A DNA stretch of 57,947 nt, from positions 1-57,947 of the forward strand of contig JAEDCY010000018.1 in assembly GCA_016293915.1 (NCBI GenBank). The letters run 5' to 3'. Under the pieces are notes generated by a model. That model saw only the letters and a list, made by a program, of their open reading frames with translations, was not told the origin of the DNA and ran no database searches. The translations under genes were made by a program, and so were the position numbers. This stretch comes from Treponema sp. (GTDB taxonomy: Bacteria > Spirochaetota > Spirochaetia > Treponematales > Treponemataceae). Positions 35,134-43,161 of this stretch are shown here, one piece after another; the first letter of the stretch is position 1; each line of letters opens with the position of its first letter.

Positions 35134-35196
35134 AGCGTTATTCCGAACTTGTTTCGGAATCTTTGCTTATAGATGCTGAAATAAATTCAGCATGAC
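35134..35196. repeat. Family A repeat, two arms
   Basis: Arms ttattccgaacttgtttcgg and gatgctgaaataaattcagc, with a short spacer. It lies in the divergent hisG / HD-GYP gap. The second arm carries compensating A/T substitutions within its loop. Confidence 0.8.
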
Positions 35197-35271
35197 CATT
35201 TTGTTTTACAGTATATAGAAGTATCTGCAATAATTCAATGACAGTGTAAATATTTATTAATTGTTAATAAT

Positions 35272-35300
35272 TTGCGAAAACGTTTTATTTATGCTATAAT
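35272..35300 (+). promoter_or_regulatory. Sigma-70-type promoter of the HD-GYP gene
   Basis: TTGCGA at 35272-35277, a 17-base spacer, and TATAAT at 35295-35300. About 63 bases of leader follow before the ATG at 35370. Confidence 0.7.
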
Positions 35301-35369
35301 CTCAGAACAGTCAAAAAGTAATGGATGATTTTTATCACAGGCTATTTTACCATATTATAGGAGTTTTTT

Positions 35370-36800
35370 ATGTCTGTTACTGATGACTCTTTTTTTACTG
35401 AAAATATTGTTAATATCAATAAAAGAATATATATCATCCTTTTTTGGACCCTTATTGTGCCAGTATCTTTTGTTGCCCTTACGCAAGTAGGTGTGTGGTA
35501 TGTACCAACTCCTTATGCTGCTATGATTTTTATATACAGCCTTGCAATGGCTTTTATATGTATGGTCCTGAATAAAACAGGAAATAAAAATCTGCAGTCC
35601 GTTACTATGTATCTGGGACTTATTGGTATTTCCGGCTTTGTATTTCTGCTGGGAATGAAGGGTGTAATTGTTCTTACTATTTCCTGGGCTTTTGCACCTT
35701 TTATCAGCTGTCTGTATTATAACCGACGTCTTACCAGAATCACTACAATTATTAATTTTGTTCTTACTATTGTGGCTTACTGGCTTCGTTCATCGGCAGT
35801 TACCCTGGTTTTGAGCGGTGTAAAAACTGCCAGCCGCTGGTTTATAGAAAATGTTCCGGGTGTCATTGTTGAATTTATTTTTGTTTTTCTGGTAACGGAC
35901 TTTCTTTCCAAGAGAACCTATCAGACCTTCCGTCGTCTTATGTCCATTAATGCAGATAAGGATGGGGCTTATAAGCGTTTGAACGAAAAAACTCTTGAAC
36001 AGTTCAATACAAATAAAGAGCTTCAGGAAAAGAATGAATATATTGAAAAGTTGAATGAAGAACTGAATACCCGAAATAAGGGGCTGAGTGAAAATCAGCA
36101 TAAAATTGTTGAGTTTGTAGTAAGCAGTTTTGGTTCTTTTGATTTGTTCGGGGTTACTCATAATTATCATACCGGTAAATATGTGCAGGAAATCAGTAAA
36201 AAACTTCGTGAAAACGGTTATTATGCAGATGAACTTACTGATGAAAAAATTGAAACCTATATGCTTACAGCTCTTTTACATGATGCCGGAAAAATCCGAA
36301 TTCCTCAGAATATTGTAAATAAATTTGGAAAGTATATAAAAGAAGAATATGAGATAATGAAAACCCATCCTATGGAGGGAAGAAAGATTCTCGAGGAAAT
36401 GCCAATTATTGATGATGGAAGCTTTAATATTATAGCAAAAGAAATGGCCCTTTATCATCATGAAAGATGGGATGGAAGTGGTTATCCGTATGGAGTTTCC
36501 GGCGAGGCGATTCCTCTTTGTGCCCGTATTCTTGGGGCAGCAGATGTTCTTGATGCCTTAATCAGTCCGAGACTTTACAAGGAGCCTATGTCTATTGATG
36601 AGGCAATGAAGTTTTTTGCCGAAGAAAAAGGAAAGTCCTTTGAACCATGTATTGCGGATGCTGTAATTGCTCTTAAAAATGAGATTATGATAATAGATCG
36701 CGATTTTAAGACCTTTGAAGGTGCTAAGTTTGATGATGAACTTGCGAGATGGAAAAAATATCATCCTGAATTAAAAGATTTTGGGAAGGCAGGAAAATGA
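35370..36800 (+). CDS. Membrane HD-GYP domain protein (putative cyclic-di-GMP phosphodiesterase)
   Basis: 476 aa. Residues about 20-190 hold five or six membrane helices with no extracellular sensor I recognise. A coiled coil follows at about 205-245. The HD-GYP domain spans about 250-460, with HDAGKIRIP near 304, the HPMEGRKIL helix, and HHERWDGSGYPYG near 364 (HD and GYP residues intact). Such proteins degrade cyclic di-GMP and influence motility. The last 4 bp overlap the start of the DUF456 gene. Confidence 0.88.
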   Translation: MSVTDDSFFTENIVNINKRIYIILFWTLIVPVSFVALTQVGVWYVPTPYAAMIFIYSLAMAFICMVLNKTGNKNLQSVTMYLGLIGISGFVFLLGMKGVIVLTISWAFAPFISCLYYNRRLTRITTIINFVLTIVAYWLRSSAVTLVLSGVKTASRWFIENVPGVIVEFIFVFLVTDFLSKRTYQTFRRLMSINADKDGAYKRLNEKTLEQFNTNKELQEKNEYIEKLNEELNTRNKGLSENQHKIVEFVVSSFGSFDLFGVTHNYHTGKYVQEISKKLRENGYYADELTDEKIETYMLTALLHDAGKIRIPQNIVNKFGKYIKEEYEIMKTHPMEGRKILEEMPIIDDGSFNIIAKEMALYHHERWDGSGYPYGVSGEAIPLCARILGAADVLDALISPRLYKEPMSIDEAMKFFAEEKGKSFEPCIADAVIALKNEIMIIDRDFKTFEGAKFDDELARWKKYHPELKDFGKAGK

Positions 36801-37288
36801 GTGCAGGAATTAGTGTAATTTTATGTATAGTAGCGGGCATTCTTCTGCTGGTTGGATTTTTAGGAACCTTTGTTCCAGTATTGCCGGGCGCTCCTCTTGC
36901 CTGGGCAGGACTTCTGGTGGCATATTTTTCTGATTTTAATGATATCACGCTGGCATGTCTCATTATTACTGCGGTAATTGCAGTTGTAGTTTCTATAGCT
37001 GATAATTTCTTTCCGGTTGCCATGACTAAAAAGTTTGGTGGCAGTAAATATGCAACTACTGGGGCAACTGTTGGTCTGATTATAGGATTTTTTACCGGCC
37101 CATGGGGAATTATTCTTGGTCCCTTCTTTGGAGCTCTGATTGGTGAGTGGATAAACAAAGAAGGAAAGGGAGATGGCGTGTTTAAGGCAGCCTTTGGAGC
37201 TTTTATGGGCTTTTTGCTGGGAACAGGACTAAAAATGATTACCGTTCTCGCTTTTATCTGGATTTTTGTGATTTCTTTCTTTAAATAA
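36797..37288 (+). CDS. DUF456 membrane protein
   Basis: 163 aa with four or more hydrophobic segments and Gly-rich turns typical of DUF456 (GTFVPVLPGAPLAWAGLLVA, GATVGLIIGFFTGPWGIILG, PFFGALIGEWI). Its function is unknown. The start codon overlaps the stop of the HD-GYP gene (ATGA), so translation is coupled. Confidence 0.82.
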   Translation: MSAGISVILCIVAGILLLVGFLGTFVPVLPGAPLAWAGLLVAYFSDFNDITLACLIITAVIAVVVSIADNFFPVAMTKKFGGSKYATTGATVGLIIGFFTGPWGIILGPFFGALIGEWINKEGKGDGVFKAAFGAFMGFLLGTGLKMITVLAFIWIFVISFFK

Positions 37289-37289
37289 A

Positions 37290-37317
37290 AAAGAGCGCTT
37301 CCTGAGAAACGCTCTTT
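37290..37317 (-). terminator. Rho-independent terminator after rubredoxin
   Basis: Stem aaagagcg / cgctcttt with a 12-base loop. The minus-strand transcript then reads TTTTTTATTT, a good tail. On the plus strand it closes the DUF456 gene with a weaker tail. Confidence 0.8.
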
Positions 37318-37351
37318 CCCCCTAATTTATATAAATCAAAAAGATTTATTT

Positions 37352-37510
37352 CTATTCAATGATGAATTTGTCCTTACCAGCTCCACATTCAGGACATTTA
37401 TAATCTGCTGGTACATCTGCCCAAGCTGTTCCTGGAGCAACATTGTTTTTTGGATCTCCTTCATCTTTATCATAAACGTGTCCACAGTTATCGCATTGCA
37501 TTCTTTCCAT
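37352..37510 (-). CDS. Rubredoxin
   Basis: 52-aa iron protein for one-electron transfer. The four cysteine ligands are Cys6 and Cys9 (MQCDNCGHVYD) and Cys39 and Cys42 (YKCPECGAGKDKF), matching classic rubredoxin spacing. Conserved aromatic and Gly residues are also present (Y13, PGT, W30). The start is supported by GAGGTGATGAG seven bases before it. In anaerobes rubredoxin often serves oxygen or superoxide detoxification. It has its own terminator and appears monocistronic. Confidence 0.96.
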   Translation of the reverse strand: MERMQCDNCGHVYDKDEGDPKNNVAPGTAWADVPADYKCPECGAGKDKFIIE

Positions 37511-37640
37511 ATCTCATCACCTCGTAAACATATTTTATATCACTATATATTATTATACCACGCTTTCCTCGTTTGTAAAGGGAAATGTTTAGAACTGATG
37601 TTCATTGTTATACTGAGAATTAAGAAATTGTTGACACGGA

Positions 37641-37692
37641 GTAGAAAATGGCCGAGGACAACATCATCCCGTTGGCCGAGGACATTTTCTAC
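37641..37692. terminator. Long inverted repeat, probable bidirectional terminator
   Basis: Arms gtagaaaatg / cattttctac, with an outer pair aagaaattg (37622) / caatttctt (37704) and an apical caacatcatcccgttg between two copies of ggccgagga. The right outer arm runs into the stop codon of the acyl-CoA synthetase gene. The remaining sequence from 37511 to 37640 holds no gene I can see. Confidence 0.6.
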
Positions 37693-37710
37693 GGGAGAGG
37701 CATCAATTTC

Positions 37711-39354
37711 TTAGGAATCCGCCTGCATTACCTTGAACGGATCTTCTGTTCTATACATTTCACGAAGCTTTGGTTTTTCGATTTTACCAGTTGGATTACG
37801 TGGAACCGGTGCAAAAATGATTTTGCGCGGTCTTTTGTATTTAGGCAGCTCCAGACAGAAGTTATTTACATCTTCTTCGGTACAAGTATAGCCCTGCTTT
37901 ACTTCGATAATTGCGGCAGCGATTTCTCCCAGACGCTTATCAGCAAGACCGATAACTGCAACATCTTTAATTGCTTCCATTTTGTGGAGGAAGTCTTCTA
38001 TCTGAACAGGGTAGAGGTTTTCACCACCGGTGATAATAACGTCTTTTTTACGGTCTACCAGATAAATAAAGCCGTCCGGATCCATCATTGCCATATCTCC
38101 GGTGTATAGCCAGCCTTCATCATCCATAACTTCATTAGTTGCTTCCGGATTTTTATAGTAGCAGACCATAACGCCGGGACCGAATACTGCAAGCTCTCCG
38201 ACATCGCCCTGTTTTACTTCCTTGCGGTGTTCGTCTACAATCTTAACCTTCCAGCCGTAGCCAGGGGTACCGATGGCACCAATCTTGTGGTCGTTTCCAA
38301 CACCAAGATGTACACAACCAGGTCCGATAGATTCTGAAAGTCCGTAGTTTGTGTCGTAGGCGTGGTGCGGAAAGTATTTTTTCCAGTCTTCAATAAGTTT
38401 TTTTGGAACCGGTTGAGCACCAATGTGCATAAGACGCCACTGAGAAAGATGGTAGTCTTCGATTTTAAGATCGCCGCGGTCAAGGCTGTCCAAAATATCC
38501 TGAGCCCATGGAACGAGGAGCCATACAATAGTACAAAGCTCGTCAGAAGCGGCCTTGAGAATTACTTCTGGTTTTGTTCCGCGAAGGAGAACGGTTTTAC
38601 TTCCAGAAATCAAAGAACCAAACCAGTGCATTTTTGCACCTGTGTGGTAAAGCGGCGGAATACAAAGGAAAACGTCATCCTTTGTCTGGCCGTGGTGCTG
38701 CTGTTCTACGGCTGCAGAGTGCATAAGGGCGCGGTGCTTGTGAAGAATAGCTTTAGGAAAGCCTGTTGTTCCCGAGCTGAAGTAGATTGCAGCTTCATCA
38801 TCATCTGTAAGCTCTATGTTCAGGTTTTCTGAAGAATAGTTCATTACAGATGAAATGTAGTTTTCTGAGAAAGTAGGTGTAAGACCTTCGCCAACGTAAA
38901 TGAGGAGTCGGCGGTTCATGATTTTTTCTGAGATTGTTTCCAGACGTCCGATAAACTCAGGACCAAAGAAAAGTACAGAAATATCTGCAAGATTAAGACA
39001 GTAGTCAATTTCGTCTGAGGCATAGCGGAAGTTGAGAGGTACGGCAAGTGCACCGGTTTTCAAAATACCAAAATAGATTGGCAGCCATTCAAGGCAGTTC
39101 ATCAAAAGAATACCAACCTTGTCTCCTTTGCGGACTCCGCGTTCGAGCAGGTAGTGGGCACAGCGGTTAGCCTTTTCATTAAAAATTCGCCAGCTGATTT
39201 CGCGGCGGTATGGAAGATTAGGCTCCGGCTGGGTAAGATCAAATTCCTTCCAGGTCATGCGGCGGGTGTCTTTTACTTCCGGGTTTAATTCTACAAGTGC
39301 ACAGTCGTCTGCATATTTTTCTGCGTTGCTTTCAAGATATTTTGTGATAGGCAT
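37711..39354 (-). CDS. Acyl-CoA synthetase (AMP-forming)
   Basis: 547-aa class I adenylate-forming enzyme that activates a carboxylic acid as acyl-AMP and then CoA thioester. The phosphate loop is YFSSGTTGFPKAILHKHR. Other core motifs are NYGLSESIGPG, GWLYTGDMAMMDPDGFIYLV, DRKKDVIITGGENLYPVQIE and the catalytic Lys region RNPTGKIEKPKLR. Fatty-acid or short-chain acid specificity is not visible. The start at 39354 follows AGAGGAAC; the longer frame begins in a family A arm. Confidence 0.92.
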   Translation of the reverse strand: MPITKYLESNAEKYADDCALVELNPEVKDTRRMTWKEFDLTQPEPNLPYRREISWRIFNEKANRCAHYLLERGVRKGDKVGILLMNCLEWLPIYFGILKTGALAVPLNFRYASDEIDYCLNLADISVLFFGPEFIGRLETISEKIMNRRLLIYVGEGLTPTFSENYISSVMNYSSENLNIELTDDDEAAIYFSSGTTGFPKAILHKHRALMHSAAVEQQHHGQTKDDVFLCIPPLYHTGAKMHWFGSLISGSKTVLLRGTKPEVILKAASDELCTIVWLLVPWAQDILDSLDRGDLKIEDYHLSQWRLMHIGAQPVPKKLIEDWKKYFPHHAYDTNYGLSESIGPGCVHLGVGNDHKIGAIGTPGYGWKVKIVDEHRKEVKQGDVGELAVFGPGVMVCYYKNPEATNEVMDDEGWLYTGDMAMMDPDGFIYLVDRKKDVIITGGENLYPVQIEDFLHKMEAIKDVAVIGLADKRLGEIAAAIIEVKQGYTCTEEDVNNFCLELPKYKRPRKIIFAPVPRNPTGKIEKPKLREMYRTEDPFKVMQADS

Positions 39355-39372
39355 TTTTGTTCCTCTTTTGTG

Positions 39373-39520
39373 CGTCATTCCGAAATAAGTTCGAAATGAC
39401 AGTGCGTTTTTCTTTAATAATACTTAAAAAAATTATAAATCATAAATAAAAAAAATAAAAGAAGGGACTGGCAAATAAGTTTACAGATGCCGAAATAGGA
39501 TCGGCAAAATAGAACTTATC
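39373..39520. repeat. Family A single arm and a diverged arm
   Basis: A lone arm tcattccgaaataagttcga lies just upstream of the acyl-CoA synthetase start, and a diverged piece (gatgccgaaataggatcggc) at about 39486-39507. A/T-rich sequence separates them. Confidence 0.6.
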
Positions 39521-39562
39521 AGACAGCCCCTTGCTAAAAACAAAAAAGAATGTTTTATATGG

Positions 39563-40009
39563 TTAGTTTGTTAAAGTGATATTGTATTTTTGTACCGCAC
39601 TGGTAAGGCCAAACTTATCTTTTACATAAGCATATACAGTTGCTCTACCTTCTTTAGAGCCAGTTATATATATACCTTTATTCCACCATGATATTTGATT
39701 TACGAATTTTTGATCAATTTTGTAAGATGTGTCATCTTCCGTAAAATTATCAAGAGATACATGCAATTCGTTTGTATTCATATCCAAGTCAGAAAAACTA
39801 ATAAGAAGATCGTATTTTTTTCCGTATTTAATTCTTGTTGTACCTGTGACTGTTGAATAGTTATCACCATCTATAGTTTCATTTACAAACTTTAAATCCA
39901 AGAGCGAAGGCGGGTAAACTACAATCTGATTAGTCGGCTGGTTACAGCTTGTAAATCCAATAATAACGAGTGCACTAATGAGCACTCCCAATAATAGTCT
40001 TTTTTTCAT
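39563..40009 (-). CDS. Small lipoprotein of unknown function
   Basis: 148 aa with signal peptide MKKRLLLGVLISALVIIGF and lipobox TSC, then NQPTNQ. The mature part is short beta-type repeats ending ATVYAYVKDKFGLTSAVQKY, suggestive of an immunoglobulin-like fold. I recognise no family. It is probably anchored facing the periplasm or the surface. Confidence 0.65.
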   Translation of the reverse strand: MKKRLLLGVLISALVIIGFTSCNQPTNQIVVYPPSLLDLKFVNETIDGDNYSTVTGTTRIKYGKKYDLLISFSDLDMNTNELHVSLDNFTEDDTSYKIDQKFVNQISWWNKGIYITGSKEGRATVYAYVKDKFGLTSAVQKYNITLTN

Positions 40010-40104
40010 ACATTAACTCCTTTTATGTAAGATAATTTAAAAATACCTTATACAAATACAAATGTGAAGATTCAGTCTGCTCATTTTGGAAAAAAATATA
40101 AAAA

Positions 40105-40152
40105 AAAGGTTGAAAAAAAGTTTTTTATAACAATTCCTTTTATTCAACCTTT
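40105..40152 (-). terminator. Rho-independent terminator after pta
   Basis: Stem aaaggttgaa / ttcaaccttt with an A/T-rich loop of about 28 bases; the minus-strand transcript ends in a T run. Confidence 0.7.
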
Positions 40153-40200
40153 GTTTATGTATCAGATAAGTATTGAAAAAGTACTAAGCCTGAAGTGCTG

Positions 40201-41232
40201 TTAGGCTTGAAGAGCTGTAACGGCTACGGTTGCAACGATGTCGTCTACGTTACAGCCGCGGCTGAGGTCGTTGAGAGGTTTTGCAAAGCCCTGGCAAACA
40301 GGACCAATAGCCATCCAGCCACCCATTCTCTGGCAAATCTTATAACCAATGTTTCCTGCATTGATGTTAGGGAAGATGAATGTGTTAGCGTGTCCTGCAA
40401 CCTTGCTTCCTGGAGCCTTGAGTTCTCCAACTTCTGGAGCAACTGCTGCGTCGAACTGGAATTCTCCGTCGAGAGCCAAATCAGGAGCGGCTGCCTTAGC
40501 AAGCTCTGTAGCCTTCTGAACCTTTGTTACTGTGTCGTAGAATTTAGCATCGTTTCCAGAGCCCTTTGTAGAGAAGGAAAGCATTGCTACACGTGGTTCA
40601 ATTCCAGCAATCTTCTTTGCAGTGTCAGCAGATGCAACTGCGATGTCTGCAAGTTCTTCTGCTGTAGGTTCAATGTTGATAGCGCAGTCACCGAATACTG
40701 CAACTCCTTCTGGAACGTACTTGTTTCCGCCTTCTGGAGCTACCATGATAAAGCAGCTAGAAACTGTCTTGAAGCCAGGAGCGGTCTTAATAACCTGAAG
40801 TCCCGGGCGGAGTGTGTTAGCTGTTGAGTGGCAAGCACCAGAAACAAATCCATCTGCATCTCCAGCTTTAAGAATAAGGGCACCGTACATTGTGTGGTCT
40901 TTAAGAATTGCGGCTTTAGCAGCGGCTACATCAGCATATTCTGGAGCGCCGGTTTTCTTGTTGATTTTTCCTTCGCGAGCCTTGAAAAGAAGTTCTGCGT
41001 ATTTATCTGCATTTGAATCTTTTGCAGGGTCAACAATTGTAACTCCGCTTAAGTCTGCATTGCTTCCGCTTGCTTTAATGTCTTCGTCGCTTCCAATCAA
41101 AATGATTTTTGCGATTCCATCTTTTACGATTTTAGAAGCTGCTTCGACTACGCGCTTGTCTTCGCCTTCGCAAAGTACGATAGTTTTGTTGGCAGCCTTA
41201 GCTTTTTTAAGTAAGTCTTCTACGAAATTCAT
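40201..41232 (-). CDS. pta: Phosphate acetyltransferase
   Basis: Interconverts acetyl-CoA and acetyl phosphate in acetate fermentation. 343 aa, so the short Pta class without the DRTGG regulatory domain. Visible motifs are KTIVLCEGEDKRVVEAASKI, ADGFVSGACHSTANTLRPGL, VAVFGDCAINIEPTAEELAD, MLSFSTKGSG and the C-terminal HANTFIFPNINAGNIGYKIC. Acetate kinase is not in this window. Confidence 0.95.
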   Translation of the reverse strand: MNFVEDLLKKAKAANKTIVLCEGEDKRVVEAASKIVKDGIAKIILIGSDEDIKASGSNADLSGVTIVDPAKDSNADKYAELLFKAREGKINKKTGAPEYADVAAAKAAILKDHTMYGALILKAGDADGFVSGACHSTANTLRPGLQVIKTAPGFKTVSSCFIMVAPEGGNKYVPEGVAVFGDCAINIEPTAEELADIAVASADTAKKIAGIEPRVAMLSFSTKGSGNDAKFYDTVTKVQKATELAKAAAPDLALDGEFQFDAAVAPEVGELKAPGSKVAGHANTFIFPNINAGNIGYKICQRMGGWMAIGPVCQGFAKPLNDLSRGCNVDDIVATVAVTALQA

Positions 41233-41319
41233 ATTTTCCTCTATTATAATGAAGTGTCATTGTCCAGCTTGGACAATCTCTAGAATACTACTATGGAACG
41301 TTTTTTACAACAGAATGCT

Positions 41320-42762
41320 TTAACGCTGGCGGCTTAGCCATTCAAAAAGACTTTCATCTCCGTCATAGCACTGGTCGTTTAATACGTAAATCCAGCTCGA
41401 ATGACCGTCATATTCATAAGGCTTGCCAAAGTCATCATCATCTTCTTCTGCATTACGGTTTTTGAAGACAGTTCCTGAAGTATCAACAACATTTGGGAAA
41501 ACTGTTACTTTAAGATTTTTTGCATCTGCTTTGCGAAGTCTTTTTATTGTAGGAATTGAGCATGAAGCAGGTTTTACAGTTTCATCATTTTCTGCATAGG
41601 TGAACCACAAAGGTTTTTCTGCGAGAGCTTTAATCTGTTTGTTTGTAATTTTACTGTCCAGATAATATTCGCAGGTAGGGAATGCGGCAACAAAAAGCTC
41701 GGGATGCTGAATCATCATATTCATTGTCATATAACCACCGGCAGAACAGCCTCCAACGTAAATACGGTCACTGTCAATTTCCGGATGTTTTTTTAGAAAA
41801 TCCATAAGAAGTTCTGTAACTGGTTCTGTGTAAAAGGAAACTGCGGCAAAAGGTTCTTTTTCCTCTTCCTTTTCTTCTTCTATTATTCCGGTAAGTGAAT
41901 CAAAAAACTTCTTAAGCGGATTTGTAAACTTTTTTACAGAGCCTTCAATATCTACTGGAGCCCAGTAACGGATTCCCATTGAATTTTCTTCGATTGTTTC
42001 AAGCCAGCCGCTGGGACATTGAGGTGCAAGAATGGCAACTCCATCTTCAAAATAACTTTGAATTTTTTCTCCGGCAAGGGCTGTGGTTTTTGTTCCGAGT
42101 AATACCAGATAAGGATTCGAGCCGCTTTCTCCAATGCTGTGGAACCACAAAATAAGAGGAAGCTTTGTTTCTGGAGATTTAGTTTCCGGAAGGTAAAACA
42201 TATAATTCATAGGGATTTCAAATTCTTTTTTTTCTGTTGCACCTTTGAAGGTAAAAAGCCCTTTTGAGAATTTTGAAACATCTTCGTTTACAAAGCCCTG
42301 AACTTTTGTAATCTTAAAATCAAGGTCATCATTTTCAACCTGATAGCTGTAGAAGTTTTCAAACATAGTGTTTGAAATAAATCCCGGAAAAGGACTTGAG
42401 TTTTCTGCTTCCGGATAAACATCTGTAAGAATTGTGATATAACTGCTTTCTTCTTCTATTTTATTGCCTTTTGAATCAGAACAGAAAACGTCGATAACTT
42501 TAAGTTCACCATTTGTTTTTCTAAGTCCTGTGTCTTTCTGGTAAAGTACCCGCTCTACTTCAAAGTCTGAAAGCTTAAGTGATTCTGGTTTATACTTTTC
42601 TTCAGTGTGAATAACTATTTTATTGATGCAGGCTCCCCAGTCGTATGAGCCGACATATACGGCCATCATATTTTTTCCGGGCTCAAGTGATTTGTAAAAA
42701 GTCTGAGAAAACAAAGTTGTTGCAAATAATAAGGTGATTAAAAAAACAAATATTCTTTTCAT
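41320..42762 (-). CDS. Secreted alpha/beta-hydrolase, esterase-like
   Basis: 480 aa with a signal peptide (MKRIFVFLITLLFATTLFSQ). An N-terminal beta-sandwich-like region at about 21-190 precedes an alpha/beta-hydrolase. Its motifs are PLILWFHSIGESGSNPYLVL, the nucleophile elbow GGCSAGG (Ser near residue 340), an acid candidate in FTYAENDETVKP, and a His in YDGHSSWIYV. The layout recalls EstA-like and feruloyl/acetyl-xylan esterases that pair an Ig-like domain with a hydrolase, which would suit xylan use here. The upstream gap holds a terminated RNA (42784-43032), and no ribosome site is obvious before the ATG. Confidence 0.78.
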   Translation of the reverse strand: MKRIFVFLITLLFATTLFSQTFYKSLEPGKNMMAVYVGSYDWGACINKIVIHTEEKYKPESLKLSDFEVERVLYQKDTGLRKTNGELKVIDVFCSDSKGNKIEEESSYITILTDVYPEAENSSPFPGFISNTMFENFYSYQVENDDLDFKITKVQGFVNEDVSKFSKGLFTFKGATEKKEFEIPMNYMFYLPETKSPETKLPLILWFHSIGESGSNPYLVLLGTKTTALAGEKIQSYFEDGVAILAPQCPSGWLETIEENSMGIRYWAPVDIEGSVKKFTNPLKKFFDSLTGIIEEEKEEEKEPFAAVSFYTEPVTELLMDFLKKHPEIDSDRIYVGGCSAGGYMTMNMMIQHPELFVAAFPTCEYYLDSKITNKQIKALAEKPLWFTYAENDETVKPASCSIPTIKRLRKADAKNLKVTVFPNVVDTSGTVFKNRNAEEDDDDFGKPYEYDGHSSWIYVLNDQCYDGDESLFEWLSRQR

Positions 42763-42783
42763 ATTTTAATACTAGCATTTTGT

Positions 42784-42815
42784 TAAAAAAAACAAAAGCC
42801 GGCGTATCAGCCGGC
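42784..42815 (-). terminator. Terminator of the RNA upstream of the esterase gene
   Basis: Stem GCCGGC / GCCGGC with loop TGATAC, then TTTTGTTTTTTTT on the minus strand. It lies 22 bp before the esterase start. Confidence 0.88.
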
Positions 42816-42998
42816 CTGTAATGTGCTCTCAGTCATCTATGGACTGGCACTATAATTTATCCCAGAACTAAGCATCTGGCAGCTTCAAAATGTCTAACGT
42901 ATTATATAACCTCGACCAGGTTATCTCTCTTTGTCGGGAATTGCATATTGCCTCCTTTCAAGCAACCGGTGTGCGTCCTCATCTCGCTCTTGGCTACA
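42784..42998 (-). ncRNA. Candidate structured RNA or attenuating leader, family unknown
   Basis: About 215 nt bounded by a promoter (43005-43032) and a strong terminator. It contains clear hairpins: ATAACCT-GGTCG-AGGTTAT (near 42908-42926), CCAGA-TGCTTAGT-TCTGG, and CAGTC-CATAGAT-GACTG. A very good AAAGGAGG ribosome site precedes an ATG at 42944-42946 that opens a 14-codon ORF (MQFPTKRDNLVEVI). An in-frame ATG 12 codons upstream would make it 26 codons. It is either a leader that attenuates the esterase gene or an independent small RNA. It does not match tmRNA, SRP RNA or RNase P RNA signatures that I know. Confidence 0.6.
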
Positions 42999-43004
42999 AC
43001 TCCA

Positions 43005-43032
43005 TAATAGCATAGGTTTGAGATATTGCAAG
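43005..43032 (-). promoter_or_regulatory. Promoter of the candidate RNA
   Basis: On the minus strand TTGCAA (43027-43032), a 16-base spacer, then TATTAT (43005-43010). Transcription would begin near 42998. Confidence 0.65.
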
Positions 43033-43111
43033 AACAAAAGTTCAAAAATCACGAAAAAAATGTCTGTTTAATTTATTCGAAAGGTATGGTATAATTGTAA
43101 ATCTTATTTTA

Positions 43112-43140
43112 GAGACTCTGAAAACTTGTTCAGAGTGACG
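43112..43140. repeat. Single family A arm before fabF
   Basis: One arm gactctgaaaacttgttcag followed by agtgacg, ending about 22 bp before the fabF start and close to its ribosome site. Confidence 0.65.
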
Positions 43141-43161
43141 ATGAATATCAGGAGATTTTTG

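Noticed and set aside
40195..40827. Long Cys-rich open frame on the plus strand opposite pta
   Set aside because: It mirrors strongly biased codons of pta on the other strand; low-complexity Cys/Ser content is typical of such shadows.
42784..42998. Assignment of the RNA as tmRNA, SRP RNA, RNase P RNA or T-box
   Set aside because: Hallmark sequences of those RNAs (tRNA-like ends, GGAAGGAAGCAGC-type loop, GAGGAAAGTC-type core, T-box GGGTGGAACCG) were not found. A divergent 6S RNA cannot be excluded.
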